In this document: positions 8,253-17,020 of the stretch, one piece after another | How the letters are laid out: each line of letters begins with the position of its first letter | How positions within the stretch are numbered: the stretch's first letter is position 1 | Assembly (NCBI GenBank): GCA_002713215.1 | Contig: PAVO01000036.1 | Span: 1 to 64,000 of the forward strand | DNA length: 64,000 bases | Direction: 5' to 3' | Source of the DNA: Crocinitomicaceae bacterium | GTDB lineage: Bacteria; Bacteroidota; Bacteroidia; Flavobacteriales_G; Salibacteraceae | Position numbers and translations under genes: made by a program | The notes under the pieces: generated by a model | The model's database searches: none | What the model saw: the letters and a program-made list of their open reading frames with translations, nothing else | Told to the model about the DNA's origin: nothing

Positions 8253-9006
8253 TCTTCTTTCGATTATAAATGTTCACAACTGGAGTTTCTTCTTCTGAAT
8301 CGATCTCTCCCTGTAATATTGCTGCAATGGCCTCTTCCAAATTCTTAGTGTGCGATAATTTTAAAAGTCGATCCGTTGACCCGTGATATTTTACATGACC
8401 CTCTAACAAGAATATGATGTCATCGGACAGTTCTTCAGCCAAATGCAGGATGTGCGTGGTAACTATAATTGTCTTCCCCTCTGATTTTAATTGCAACAAA
8501 AGTTCTTTTAATCGAATGGTATTAATCGGGTCCAAACCAGTAGTTGGTTCGTCCAGGATTAAGATGTCAGATTTGAACATTAATGCCAATACCAAATTTA
8601 CTTTTTGACGCGTGCCACCACTCAGGTTTTTTAGTCGTTGGTTTAGGAAACTTTCAATTTGAAACAATTCAACAAATTCCTGGGGAAATGATGGTTGCTT
8701 GCGAATACTAGTTACCAGATCAATTACTTCATTAACTTTTAAATTCTCAGGAAAACGAGCGATTTGTGGAACGTAGCCAATGTTTGACCGGTATTCATGA
8801 TCTTTCATTCCATCGCTGCCACCCACCATAATTTTTCCGTTGTTGGGTTTAACCAAACCCAAAATCGATTTCATAAAAGTGGTTTTACCAGATCCGTTGG
8901 GACCCAAAATGGAATAGATCTGCCCTTCAAAAAAATCCAAATCAATTCCTTTCAGGACCTCCTGTTTTCCAAAACTCTTCTGTATGTTTTCTACATGAAT
9001 TACCAT
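8245..9006 (-). CDS. nosF: NosF, ABC transporter ATPase for NosZ maturation
   Basis: This 253-residue nucleotide-binding protein carries Walker A GPNGSGKTT, signature LSGGTRQKV, Walker B LILDEPTTGLD and an H-loop TTHI. A C-terminal tail of about 40 residues follows the core domain. It overlaps nosD by 7 bp and nosY by 8 bp, indicating tight translational coupling. Its role is to power the NosDFY complex. Confidence 0.92.
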   Translation of the reverse strand: MVIHVENIQKSFGKQEVLKGIDLDFFEGQIYSILGPNGSGKTTFMKSILGLVKPNNGKIMVGGSDGMKDHEYRSNIGYVPQIARFPENLKVNEVIDLVTSIRKQPSFPQEFVELFQIESFLNQRLKNLSGGTRQKVNLVLALMFKSDILILDEPTTGLDPINTIRLKELLLQLKSEGKTIIVTTHILHLAEELSDDIIFLLEGHVKYHGSTDRLLKLSHTKNLEEAIAAILQGEIDSEEETPVVNIYNRKKNA

Positions 9007-10232
9007 AGTGGTTTCATTCTAGGTTGTTTGTCTACTAAGTTTTCAGGTGTCAAAGAGGGAGCTGCCTTCTCAGCCAACTCAAGCAATCCTATAAAATTAC
9101 TTCTCATCAATAATAAAGTAGGTTCGCATTGTTCAACGATATAGGTAAATAAACTTACCGGACGATGAGGAATATCACCAAATCCATCGTGATCCAAATC
9201 GTATCCGTTATACTCGCTCCAGTAGTTTCTTTTAAACTCATTGTAATTTCTTGGCGAATTGGTAAAGACGCTAAAACTGTTGGACACAAAATCATTATCA
9301 GAAACCACATTATCCACACAACTGCTCAACACTTTCATAGCCCAACCGTTGCTTTCAAAACGGTTGTTCTTGATGATCATTCGCGAAGCACCTTCGCCAA
9401 ATATTCCGGTCGTGTTTTTCTTAAATTTATTGCTGGTGATTTTACCGTCGGTTATTTCCTTGAGAAGCAGACCAAATGAGGCAGGTCCCCAATTATTGAT
9501 GAATGTATTATTATCCATCTCAATCTCCTTTCCATACATTACTGCCACCCCTGATCCATTGTTTTCAAACGTATTTGCCAAGTATCTGTTTCGGTCCGAA
9601 AACATAAAATGTAATCCATAACGGACGTTACCTTCACTATAATTATCCCTTATAATACTATTCTTGACAAACTCGAAATATATACCGTCCCGGTGTTTTC
9701 TTACAATGTTATTTTCTATAAGCATGCTATCGCAATACCAAAGTTGAATTGCGTTTCCGCTGCTCATTTCTTTAACTGCTTCGCCGATAATTACATTATT
9801 GGATATTTCGCAGTTTGAACTCTTTCTGAAATAAACTCCAAAAAATGAGTTTTCAATTTTGTTATTCTGAATTTTGCAATACTTGACTCTATCCGTACTA
9901 ATTGCAGCCCAATCCTTTATATAGCTCGTTGCCACATTACGCAGGGTAAGGCCTGAAATTTCTACAGAATCGGAATGGATGGTAATAATTTCGGCACCTC
10001 CTTCAGCATCGAGAACAGCACCCTCTTCTCCAATCAATGACAATGGCTTTGTTATTTCAACTCCTACGGTCGGATATATTCCTTTTTTAACCCGAATAAT
10101 ATCATGAGGAGATGCGCTGGAAACAGCCTCTGACAAAGTCTTTACTTTACAACTTTTGCAAAGCTGAATTTCCTTCGCATAAAGTGAAGTCAACAGCAAC
10201 AAAAAAAAGGAAGTAATTAGCGGCCTCATCAT
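9000..10232 (-). CDS. nosD: NosD, periplasmic copper-site maturation protein
   Basis: This 410-residue protein has a signal peptide (residues 1-19, ending LYA). Short Asn/Gly-rich turns of the type NxxxNNxFxxN repeat throughout, giving the right-handed parallel beta-helix (NosD/CASH) fold. It works in the periplasm with NosF and NosY to assemble the copper sites of NosZ. A CKSC motif sits at the mature N-terminus. Its ATG overlaps the nosL stop by 1 bp; a second ATG follows immediately, so the exact initiator is open by one codon. Confidence 0.92.
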   Translation of the reverse strand: MMRPLITSFFLLLLTSLYAKEIQLCKSCKVKTLSEAVSSASPHDIIRVKKGIYPTVGVEITKPLSLIGEEGAVLDAEGGAEIITIHSDSVEISGLTLRNVATSYIKDWAAISTDRVKYCKIQNNKIENSFFGVYFRKSSNCEISNNVIIGEAVKEMSSGNAIQLWYCDSMLIENNIVRKHRDGIYFEFVKNSIIRDNYSEGNVRYGLHFMFSDRNRYLANTFENNGSGVAVMYGKEIEMDNNTFINNWGPASFGLLLKEITDGKITSNKFKKNTTGIFGEGASRMIIKNNRFESNGWAMKVLSSCVDNVVSDNDFVSNSFSVFTNSPRNYNEFKRNYWSEYNGYDLDHDGFGDIPHRPVSLFTYIVEQCEPTLLLMRSNFIGLLELAEKAAPSLTPENLVDKQPRMKPLW

Positions 10233-10654
10233 TAAAACTGATCTAAGGCTTCATCAAATGGAAGCATTTCACCTCCCAATTCGTCAATGACCGATTGGGC
10301 AGCATCCTGAGTTTTAAAAACCGTTAGATACCGTCCCATGGGGCTTGGCATTTTCTCACATTTAATAACCCAACTTTCCTTTCCGTTTATTAATACATTG
10401 GGTTGATCGAAAGAAGTAACCATGAACTGTCCTACCTCAACTTCGCTTTCCTTGGAATAATCAATCAAACATTCAAACGAATCGAACTTGAAGGCTTTTC
10501 CTTTTGCGGTAACAATTTCAGTACCGTATCTGGAATCGGTAATTTGCATTTTGCAATGAGAGCAAACATCCAGGTTGTAATTAATGGGCTGTGGTTCAAC
10601 CGAACATGAAACGACGAGAGTGATGACTCCAATGGCAAAAATAACTTTACGCAT
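10232..10654 (-). CDS. nosL: NosL, copper-chaperone lipoprotein
   Basis: This 140-residue lipoprotein (lipobox VVSC, Cys17) has the NosL hallmark CSHCKM at residues 31-36, which binds Cu(I). A Lys/Phe-rich segment follows (GKAFKFDSFECLIDY). It is predicted to face the periplasm and pass copper to the NosDFY/NosZ apparatus. It abuts the upstream membrane-protein gene with a 1-bp overlap and nosD likewise. Confidence 0.92.
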   Translation of the reverse strand: MRKVIFAIGVITLVVSCSVEPQPINYNLDVCSHCKMQITDSRYGTEIVTAKGKAFKFDSFECLIDYSKESEVEVGQFMVTSFDQPNVLINGKESWVIKCEKMPSPMGRYLTVFKTQDAAQSVIDELGGEMLPFDEALDQF

Positions 10655-11235
10655 TACTTTCTTTTTTTCAATGGATAAGTCACAAAACTTAAAAATCCAA
10701 AGACATTTCCTAATAAGAATAAATATCCACCGGTGGCAGGCAGAGAAATTGCGTTAAAATTAAGTAACATTTTGCTTCCTATTAGAGGAGGTTGATAAAC
10801 CATCCCAGGTACTTTAATGGGTGCATTGGGATCCAAATTGTGTCCGTAATCGTACTCCCACAAATAGAAATCGTATAGGCCCAAACAAGCCATAGCAAAC
10901 ACTAAAGCTCCAATTCCAAGGTAAAACCATTTGTTTCGAATAATTACAGCAATAATCTCAAGAAATACCAAAAATCCAATTACATAGGGGAAATAGGTGA
11001 GCTCAGGAATAGAGTCTGGTTCAATATATTTCATTCCAATGTAGTGATTGAGAATATTAATATTTTGCAGCGTAAATTCTGAACTTCCCGTAATTTTATT
11101 GATCCAGATGTACATGGTTATGCCCTCTGGATATTGCGGTGCTTCCAGCGTAATTTGCCACAGAGGAAAGAAGAAAAGTTGCAAGGTTAAAGGGATGGTT
11201 AGCAACATACATAATCGGGGAATTTGCTTTAACAT
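10654..11235 (-). CDS. nos-cluster membrane protein of unknown function
   Basis: This 193-residue protein has four predicted membrane segments (near 10-28, 84-101, 105-124, 165-187). Between the third and fourth lies a conserved-looking, proline-rich external loop (NLDPNAPIKVPG...YQPPLIGSKMLLNF). I have no firm family name; similar membrane proteins accompany nosZ in many clade II clusters, so a role in electron delivery or assembly is possible. It starts about 195 bp after nosZ, behind two hairpins, and overlaps nosL by 1 bp. Confidence 0.7.
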   Translation of the reverse strand: MLKQIPRLCMLLTIPLTLQLFFFPLWQITLEAPQYPEGITMYIWINKITGSSEFTLQNINILNHYIGMKYIEPDSIPELTYFPYVIGFLVFLEIIAVIIRNKWFYLGIGALVFAMACLGLYDFYLWEYDYGHNLDPNAPIKVPGMVYQPPLIGSKMLLNFNAISLPATGGYLFLLGNVFGFLSFVTYPLKKRK

Positions 11236-11265
11236 TTTGACGGGGTTTTGTTTATTATAACCGAA

Positions 11266-11290
11266 TACGGAACCCTTATTGGGTTCCGTA
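11266..11290 (-). terminator. perfect 10-bp stem-loop upstream of the nos maturation genes
   Basis: TACGGAACCC, a 5-nt loop and GGGTTCCGTA form a perfect stem 31 bp before the start of the membrane-protein gene. There is no T-run on the minus-strand side, so it may be an attenuator, a processing/stability element or an operator rather than a simple terminator. Confidence 0.5.
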
Positions 11291-11329
11291 CTTGATTTAA
11301 TTTAATTATGTTTAATAACGAATAAGAAG

Positions 11330-11417
11330 AAAAAAGGAGCGCCGACTATTGTAGAGATGACAAGGTATCAATTGTTATTCTACTTCAATATTGCTTATGA
11401 ATGTCGAAACGCTCCTT
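11330..11417 (-). terminator. probable terminator or partial terminator after nosZ
   Basis: On the minus strand AAGGAGCG (11410-11417) pairs with CGCTCCTT (11334-11341), helped by CGAC/GTCG inside the stem, and is followed by a run of six T (11330-11335) and more pyrimidines. It begins 13 bp after the nosZ stop. The unusually large loop (about 68 nt) could hold further structure. Confidence 0.55.
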
Positions 11418-11429
11418 CTCTCTCAGGTG

Positions 11430-13400
11430 TTAATCACCCAAACTCCATTTTAGTTCAGTATTAGAACCTGCGGCACTAACCCGAACATAACCTTGCATTT
11501 CCTGGTGAAGCGCAGAGCAAAAATCCGTACAGTAGAATGGCCATACACCTTCTGCTTTAGGCTCCCATATAAAGGTTTCAGTTTGACCTGGCATAATAAG
11601 TAGCTCAGAGGTTTGAGCTCCCAACATACTTACACCGTGCGGGGTATCCCAGTCTTGCTCCAGGTTAGTAACGTGGAAATAAACTCTGTCACCAACTTTT
11701 ACGCCTTCAATGTTGTCCGGAGCAAAGTGGCTACGAATCATTGTCATGTAGATATGCACATCTTTTCCATCTCTTTCAACACGAGCATCTTTTTCCGTTT
11801 TACATACATATGGATGTTTGTTTTCCTCAAGAGAAAAGATTTTCTTGCTCATAGGCTTGATAACATCTGCATGTGCACCTTGTGCATAGTGAGGTTCTCC
11901 AACAGTTGGAAAATCAAGAAGTAATTTCATCTTTTCACCAGAAATATCAAAAAGCTGGGCACTTTGACATAACTCTGGTCCTGTAGGTAAGTAACGATCT
12001 TTGGTAATCTTGTTTAACGCAACCAAATACTTAGCCCAAGGTTTTTTACTATCACCTCCAGGTATCATCAAGTGACCAATAGAATAGTAGCATGGTACAC
12101 GATCAACAACTTCCCAAGACTCTAATTTCCATTTTACAACTTCAGAAGAGATAAAGAAAGAAGTGTAAGCGTTACCTTTTCCATCAAATTCAGTGTGGAG
12201 TGGTCCAAGGCCTCCAGAGCTAACAGTACCTGCATTTACAGCGTCAAACTGAAGGATTGGAATACCATAGGCATCACCGTCGAAAGCTTTAGCCTCAATA
12301 GCAGCGATCATTTTATCAAAACTGTGAACAGTAAGATCAGCACTTAATTTACCTGCACCTACAATGTAGCTGCCAGTTGGATCTACATCGATTCCGTGAG
12401 GTGATTTTGGACAAGGCATAAAGTAAACCATACCTGGGCAATCTGCAGGATCAAGAACGGTTACCGTTTCAATCATTTCAGAAGTAGCAGTATGCGTTTC
12501 TTCATCATAATAGTTATGAGCATATCTACCAGGAACTTCTTTGCCTTTTCCTTCAGCCAAGTATTTTTCAGCTAATTTCCAATTAATAGCAGCGATAAAA
12601 TCTTTATCATTTTGAGAAGAGTTAACTTCTTTCAATGTATAAGCTTCCTCTGTATTATATGTGGTAAAGAATGTCCATCCGTGAGATTTTCCTTTTCCAG
12701 AGTGTGCCAAATCATAATCAAATCCTGGCATAAGTACCTGGAACGCAACTTTCATATTTCCTGGCTCATTAGCTTTTATGAATGACAATGATCCCTTAAA
12801 GTTTCCTTTCGCAATGTTTATTGGCATGTCCTTTTGAGGAACTGGAACTGCAAAACGGGTTCCTGCTACAATGTACTCGGTATTCTCTGTCGTAAATGGA
12901 GAAGAGTGATTACCAGCAGAATTTGGTAATTCACAAATTTCTGTTGTTTCGAAAATACTTAAGTCAATTCTTGCTACACGTGGCGTGTTATTACCATTGA
13001 TAAAACACCATTTACCGTCAACTTCTCCATTAGTTTGAGATAACTCAGGATGGTGAGCATCGTCCCATGGAATAAATCCATGAGATGTGTTTAGCATAGG
13101 TTTTGTTTCTTCGTTGAAACCATAAGCCTTTTCAGCGTCTACAGAATACACAGGAACAACTCTGAACAATCTTCCAGAAGGAAGACCATGAATTGCTAAT
13201 TGCCCTGAGAATCCTCCAGAAATAAATGCGTAATACTCGTCTTGTTCTCCCGGAGCAACATATGCTGCATCAGCTGGTGAGTTTCCACCGGTTATAGCAG
13301 GTGCAGCCTTTTTAGCGCCACCTCCGTTACAGCCGATCATTAATCCTACTGTACCTAGTACAATAGGAATAAACATTAATATTCTTTTCATTTTATTCAA
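11430..13400 (-). CDS. nosZ: nitrous-oxide reductase NosZ, clade II lipoprotein form
   Basis: This 656-residue enzyme reduces N2O to N2 as a terminal oxidase of anaerobic respiration. The signal is Sec/lipoprotein type (lipobox GLMIGC, Cys24) rather than Tat, as in clade II enzymes. The seven CuZ histidines can be placed at His116, 117, 164, 335, 402, 443 and 510. The C-terminal CuA domain has His588 and Cys624, Cys628, His632, Met635 (CTDFCSALHQEM). The beta-propeller spans about residues 45-540. It starts 9 bp after the upstream cytochrome c gene, which is a likely electron donor. All key ligands are present, so the enzyme looks functional. Confidence 0.97.
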   Translation of the reverse strand: MNKMKRILMFIPIVLGTVGLMIGCNGGGAKKAAPAITGGNSPADAAYVAPGEQDEYYAFISGGFSGQLAIHGLPSGRLFRVVPVYSVDAEKAYGFNEETKPMLNTSHGFIPWDDAHHPELSQTNGEVDGKWCFINGNNTPRVARIDLSIFETTEICELPNSAGNHSSPFTTENTEYIVAGTRFAVPVPQKDMPINIAKGNFKGSLSFIKANEPGNMKVAFQVLMPGFDYDLAHSGKGKSHGWTFFTTYNTEEAYTLKEVNSSQNDKDFIAAINWKLAEKYLAEGKGKEVPGRYAHNYYDEETHTATSEMIETVTVLDPADCPGMVYFMPCPKSPHGIDVDPTGSYIVGAGKLSADLTVHSFDKMIAAIEAKAFDGDAYGIPILQFDAVNAGTVSSGGLGPLHTEFDGKGNAYTSFFISSEVVKWKLESWEVVDRVPCYYSIGHLMIPGGDSKKPWAKYLVALNKITKDRYLPTGPELCQSAQLFDISGEKMKLLLDFPTVGEPHYAQGAHADVIKPMSKKIFSLEENKHPYVCKTEKDARVERDGKDVHIYMTMIRSHFAPDNIEGVKVGDRVYFHVTNLEQDWDTPHGVSMLGAQTSELLIMPGQTETFIWEPKAEGVWPFYCTDFCSALHQEMQGYVRVSAAGSNTELKWSLGD

Positions 13401-13409
13401 TTTTTTAAA

Positions 13410-13910
13410 TTATAGTGTTCTAAAATATTCATAGATCTTTCTAGCCTGATCTTCAGTAAGACTCTGATTTGCCATAATAGCCATGTTAGATTCAATCATA
13501 ACTTGTTTGGCTAGTGGATCTTCCTTGATCATTTCCTCCGGGTTAAGAATCATGTTCATTACCCATTCAGGCGTTCTTCTTTCGGTTATGCCTTTCATTG
13601 CAGGGCCAACAAACTTTTTATCAATCTTATGGCAAGCTGTGCAGTTAGCTTCGAAAATTTCTTTTCCTTCCGTAACCATAGCATCATCAAGGTCTCCAAC
13701 CTCCAAGGATTGAACAGGCCCTATTCCTTTCATGGTCATAGGATCACCTACCTCATCTGATTTCTCCTCTTTTGGTGCTTTTTTCTCCTTAGCACCACCT
13801 AAGGTAGTTTTCTTTTTTTCGGCGGGAGCAGTTTCTGATCCTCCACCTCCACAAGCGCCTATACTTACTATGAGTCCGGCAGCTAGAATAATTTGAATTA
13901 AACGGTTCAT
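13410..13910 (-). CDS. c-type cytochrome lipoprotein, probable electron donor to NosZ
   Basis: This 166-residue lipoprotein (lipobox SIGAC, Cys20) has a Lys/Glu-rich linker (about 25-60) and one class I haem domain. The haem motif is CTACH at residues 90-94, and Met143 or Met146 is the likely axial ligand. It would be anchored in the periplasm. Its position 9 bp before nosZ suggests that it passes electrons to the CuA site. The specific partner is inferred from gene order. Confidence 0.85.
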   Translation of the reverse strand: MNRLIQIILAAGLIVSIGACGGGGSETAPAEKKKTTLGGAKEKKAPKEEKSDEVGDPMTMKGIGPVQSLEVGDLDDAMVTEGKEIFEANCTACHKIDKKFVGPAMKGITERRTPEWVMNMILNPEEMIKEDPLAKQVMIESNMAIMANQSLTEDQARKIYEYFRTL

Positions 13911-13940
13911 CTGTTTTGTATATTAATTATTATATGTTAT

Positions 13941-14519
13941 TTATTTTTCAGGTGGTAAAAGTACAGCGTCAATTACATGCACCCAGCCATTACTTGCCTT
14001 AACTGAACCAAGAACTTTAGCCCCGTTAACATAGGTTGCTCCATCTTTTTCTTCAACCACAACTTTGTCTCCTGTAGCTTGGCCAATTCCCATAACACCA
14101 GCGATATGCTCAGCATCATAACTACCTGGTGCAGCATGGAATGTTAGAATGCGGGCTAGCGTCGCCTTATTCTCTGGTTTAACCAAATTTTCAACTGTTC
14201 CCTCCGGAAGTGCTGCAAACGCCGCATCAGTTGGGGCAAAAACAGTTATTGGACCATTGTTTGCCAATACATTTTCTATTTCAGCAGCTTGAACTGCAGC
14301 AACCAATGTTTTGTGATCCGGAGAGCCTATGGCGATTCCCAAAATATTTGGAGTTCCAGATTCATCTGTTGTTAAAAATGCTTGTCCAGCTTTTTCCTGG
14401 CTAGCTTCTTCCTGTGCGGGGGCTTGTTCAGCTGCCGCTGGCCCGCTTCCCTGATTTCCACATCCTGTGAAAAACAAAACTCCTAGGGCTAAGCCTAGAA
14501 TTGTAGATACCTTTTTCAT
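13941..14519 (-). CDS. FAS1 (fasciclin) domain lipoprotein
   Basis: The ATG at 14519 gives a 192-residue protein with a lipobox FFTGC (Cys20), an Ala/Glu-rich linker and one FAS1 domain (about 50-190, with FAPTDAAFAALPEGTV and an HVIDAVLLPP end). An in-frame ATG at 14549 would place ten extra residues before the signal peptide and is less likely. FAS1 proteins are adhesion or matrix proteins, yet this one is the first gene of the nos operon, 30 bp before the cytochrome. Its job in N2O respiration is unknown. Confidence 0.85.
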   Translation of the reverse strand: MKKVSTILGLALGVLFFTGCGNQGSGPAAAEQAPAQEEASQEKAGQAFLTTDESGTPNILGIAIGSPDHKTLVAAVQAAEIENVLANNGPITVFAPTDAAFAALPEGTVENLVKPENKATLARILTFHAAPGSYDAEHIAGVMGIGQATGDKVVVEEKDGATYVNGAKVLGSVKASNGWVHVIDAVLLPPEK

Positions 14520-14574
14520 AATAAAATTAATTTTTGTTTTACGAGACAAAGTTCAGATGATATTAGTGTTAAAA

Positions 14575-14594
14575 AAAAGACCTAAGTGTCTTTT
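14575..14594 (-). promoter_or_regulatory. candidate operator upstream of the nos operon
   Basis: A perfect 7-bp inverted repeat AAAAGAC-N6-GTCTTTT lies 56 bp before the FAS1 start. No TAnnTTTG element was found between it and the gene, so the promoter may depend on an activator. The regulator is unknown; the Rrf2 protein at the operon end is one candidate. Confidence 0.4.
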
Positions 14595-14670
14595 ATATAT
14601 GATTGACGTCATGTTTTTTGAAAAAGCCACAAGTAGTTTAATCAGAATATGGAGTTATCTCAATTTACCC

Positions 14671-14697
14671 CATAAAAAAGGCCGCACAAGGCGGCCT
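14671..14697 (-). terminator. Rho-independent terminator of metK
   Basis: On the minus strand AGGCCGC-CTTGT-GCGGCCT (14679-14697) is a perfect 7-bp GC-rich stem followed by TTTTTT. It lies 27 bp after the metK stop. Confidence 0.85.
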
Positions 14698-14723
14698 CTT
14701 AGTATATATCATTATTTCTCGAA

Positions 14724-15977
14724 TTATAAACCGAAGCCAGCTTTTACCTGATCTACGTAATCCAATTTCTCCCACGTAAACAGTTCAACGTCCATGGTCT
14801 TGGAAGTTCCGTCAGGAGTTGTAAAGGTTTTGGACACCACTTCATTTTTTCTACCCATGTGACCATAAGCCGCAGTTTCCAAATACATAGGATTTCTCAA
14901 TTTCAATCGCTGCTCAATTGCATAAGGTCGCATGTCGAAAATTGCCTCCACTTTACGGGCAATTTCTCCATCGTTTAAATCAACGGTAGCTGTACCATAA
15001 GTATTTACAAAAATTCCCATTGGCTCAGCAACTCCAATTGCGTACGAAACCTGAACCAATACTTCACTACAAAGTCCGGCAGCAACCAGGTTTTTAGCAA
15101 TGTGTCGTGTAGCGTAGGCCGCAGAACGATCTACCTTACTTGGATCCTTTCCTGAGAAAGCTCCACCGCCATGAGCACCTTTACCACCGTAAGTATCAAC
15201 TATGATTTTTCTCCCGGTAAGTCCGGTATCTCCATGAGGTCCACCTATCACAAAAATTCCAGTAGGATTAACGTGATATACAATGTCATCATTAAATAGT
15301 GCATTGATATCATCGGATAAATGAGATTGAACCCTTGGGATCAAAATACTTTTAACATCAGCATTAATCTTTTCAAGCATTGCTGCTTCCGAGTCAAAAT
15401 CGTCATGCTGTGTAGAAACTACAATGGTATCGATTCGTACCGGCTTATTGCTGTCATCATATTCCAGGGTGACCTGAGATTTAGAATCAGGACGGAGGTA
15501 AGTCATTTCCTTTCCTTCCTTTCTAATGGCAGCCATTTCCCTCAATATTAAATGAGATAAGTCCAGCGCCAATGGCATATAGTTTTCCGTTTCGTTAGTA
15601 GCATAACCAAACATCATTCCCTGGTCACCGGCTCCCTGGTCCATGGGATTGCTTCGTTCCACTCCCTGGTTAATGTCGGGAGACTGCTCGTGAATTGCAG
15701 AAAGAACTCCGCAGGAATTCGAATCAAACATATACTCGCCCTTGGTATAACCAATATTGGCGATAACCTCACGTGCAATTTTTTGAACGTCAAGGTAGGT
15801 ATCAGATTTTACTTCACCAGCAAGAACAACCAGGCCAGTAGTACATAATGTTTCACAAGCCACTTTAGAAGAGCTGTCAAACGCCAAAAAATTATCAATC
15901 AACGCATCAGATATTTGATCAGATACTTTATCGGGATGTCCTTCAGAAACAGACTCGGATGTGAAAAAATAAGCCAT
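14724..15977 (-). CDS. metK: S-adenosylmethionine synthetase
   Basis: This 417-residue cytoplasmic enzyme makes S-adenosylmethionine from methionine and ATP. Diagnostic motifs are [13 protein letters not shown] (residues 13-25), [12 protein letters not shown], and [20 protein letters not shown] in the C-terminal third. Length and motif order fit a full MetK. It is monocistronic with its own terminator. A -7-like TAATTTCG lies at 16012-16019 on the minus strand. No SAM riboswitch was recognised in the 78-bp leader region. Confidence 0.97.
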   Translation of the reverse strand: MAYFFTSESVSEGHPDKVSDQISDALIDNFLAFDSSSKVACETLCTTGLVVLAGEVKSDTYLDVQKIAREVIANIGYTKGEYMFDSNSCGVLSAIHEQSPDINQGVERSNPMDQGAGDQGMMFGYATNETENYMPLALDLSHLILREMAAIRKEGKEMTYLRPDSKSQVTLEYDDSNKPVRIDTIVVSTQHDDFDSEAAMLEKINADVKSILIPRVQSHLSDDINALFNDDIVYHVNPTGIFVIGGPHGDTGLTGRKIIVDTYGGKGAHGGGAFSGKDPSKVDRSAAYATRHIAKNLVAAGLCSEVLVQVSYAIGVAEPMGIFVNTYGTATVDLNDGEIARKVEAIFDMRPYAIEQRLKLRNPMYLETAAYGHMGRKNEVVSKTFTTPDGTSKTMDVELFTWEKLDYVDQVKAGFGL

Positions 15978-16055
15978 GTAATTTGAATTTTACGTGTTTA
16001 AAATTGAGGTGCGAAATTAAGAAATTAGTTGAGTGTTTGGATGGCCTGGTCAAGG

Positions 16056-16958
16056 CTAATTCTTGGTGAGCGACTTAAAGGCTTCTTCCAGGCTCTTTTC
16101 TTCCTTCTGAAGTGTTAATATTCCCAAGTTATTTTTTACGGAAAACTGAAACAAATCATTGCGAATATCGGCCTTAGATACGATCATCCATTCGTTACCG
16201 CCCATGCTTCTAATTTCCAGCACACCACTAACTTTTCTTAGCAAATCTTCTTCAACTGACTGATCAAATTCAACCCGAGTTACATGTTGCTCTTCCTGCG
16301 ACTCACTAATGTTTCTTGAGGTATCGTTAGCGACAATTTTTCCCTGACTAATAATAACCACCCGATCGCAAATGGCTTCCACCTCCTGCATTATATGAGT
16401 ACTCATCATTACCGTTTTTTCCTCTCCCAGTTTTTTAATCAGGTTCCTAATTTCTTCAATCTGGTTAGGGTCTAATCCGGTGGTAGGTTCATCCAATATA
16501 AGTACGTCAGGGTCGTGAATAAGGGCTTGAGCTAATCCTACCCGCTGACGATAACCCTTGCTCAATTCACCAATTTGCTTGTTTTGCTCCAATTCCAAAC
16601 CAACGAGTTTCACCATTTCATCCACCCTCTTCTTTTTGTCAGGAACAAGATGAAGTCCGGCCACAAAGGTCAAATACTCCTTTACATACATATCCAGGTA
16701 AAGCGGATTGTGCTCCGGCAAGTATCCAACTCGCTTCTTAACTTCAAGTGGGTCTTGCTCTACATCAAATCCGCATACCGATATTTTACCTGCAGTTTGC
16801 GGAATAAAGCAGGTAATAATTTTCATCATGGTGGATTTTCCGGCCCCATTAGGTCCTAAAAAACCAACTATTTCTCCAGGTTTAACGGAAATTGAAATGT
16901 TATCAAGAGCGTTTTGCTCTCCGTAAACCTTGGATACATTTTGAACCTCAATTGACAT
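16056..16958 (-). CDS. gldA: GldA, gliding-motility ABC transporter ATPase
   Basis: This 300-residue ATPase carries Walker A GPNGAGKST, the distinctive YLPEHNPLYLDMYV segment, signature LSKGYRQRV, Walker B LILDEPTTGLDP and MSTH, all closely resembling flavobacterial GldA. With permease-type partners GldF and GldG (not in this window) it supports gliding motility. A poorly conserved C-terminal region (about 220-300) follows the ATPase core. A TACCTTTG -7 element only 5 bp before the ATG suggests a leaderless or very short-leader mRNA. Confidence 0.87.
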   Translation of the reverse strand: MSIEVQNVSKVYGEQNALDNISISVKPGEIVGFLGPNGAGKSTMMKIITCFIPQTAGKISVCGFDVEQDPLEVKKRVGYLPEHNPLYLDMYVKEYLTFVAGLHLVPDKKKRVDEMVKLVGLELEQNKQIGELSKGYRQRVGLAQALIHDPDVLILDEPTTGLDPNQIEEIRNLIKKLGEEKTVMMSTHIMQEVEAICDRVVIISQGKIVANDTSRNISESQEEQHVTRVEFDQSVEEDLLRKVSGVLEIRSMGGNEWMIVSKADIRNDLFQFSVKNNLGILTLQKEEKSLEEAFKSLTKN

Positions 16959-16963
16959 TGACG

Positions 16964-16971
16964 CAAAGGTA
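16964..16971 (-). promoter_or_regulatory. -7 promoter element of gldA
   Basis: TACCTTTG on the minus strand matches TAnnTTTG and sits 5 bp before the gldA ATG. No clear -33 element was seen. Confidence 0.5.
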
Positions 16972-17020
16972 ATTGTGAAAATATAATGGTTGGGGTTCCA
17001 CTGGGCGAATTATTGGAAGG

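Noticed and set aside
14604-14611. TGACGTCA palindrome as a stand-alone regulatory site
   Set aside because: An 8-bp palindrome is expected by chance in this length of DNA; it is mentioned only with the stronger dyad next to it.
15978-16055. Possible SAM riboswitch ahead of metK
   Set aside because: The 78-bp leader region is short and shows no conserved SAM-riboswitch core or stem arrangement.
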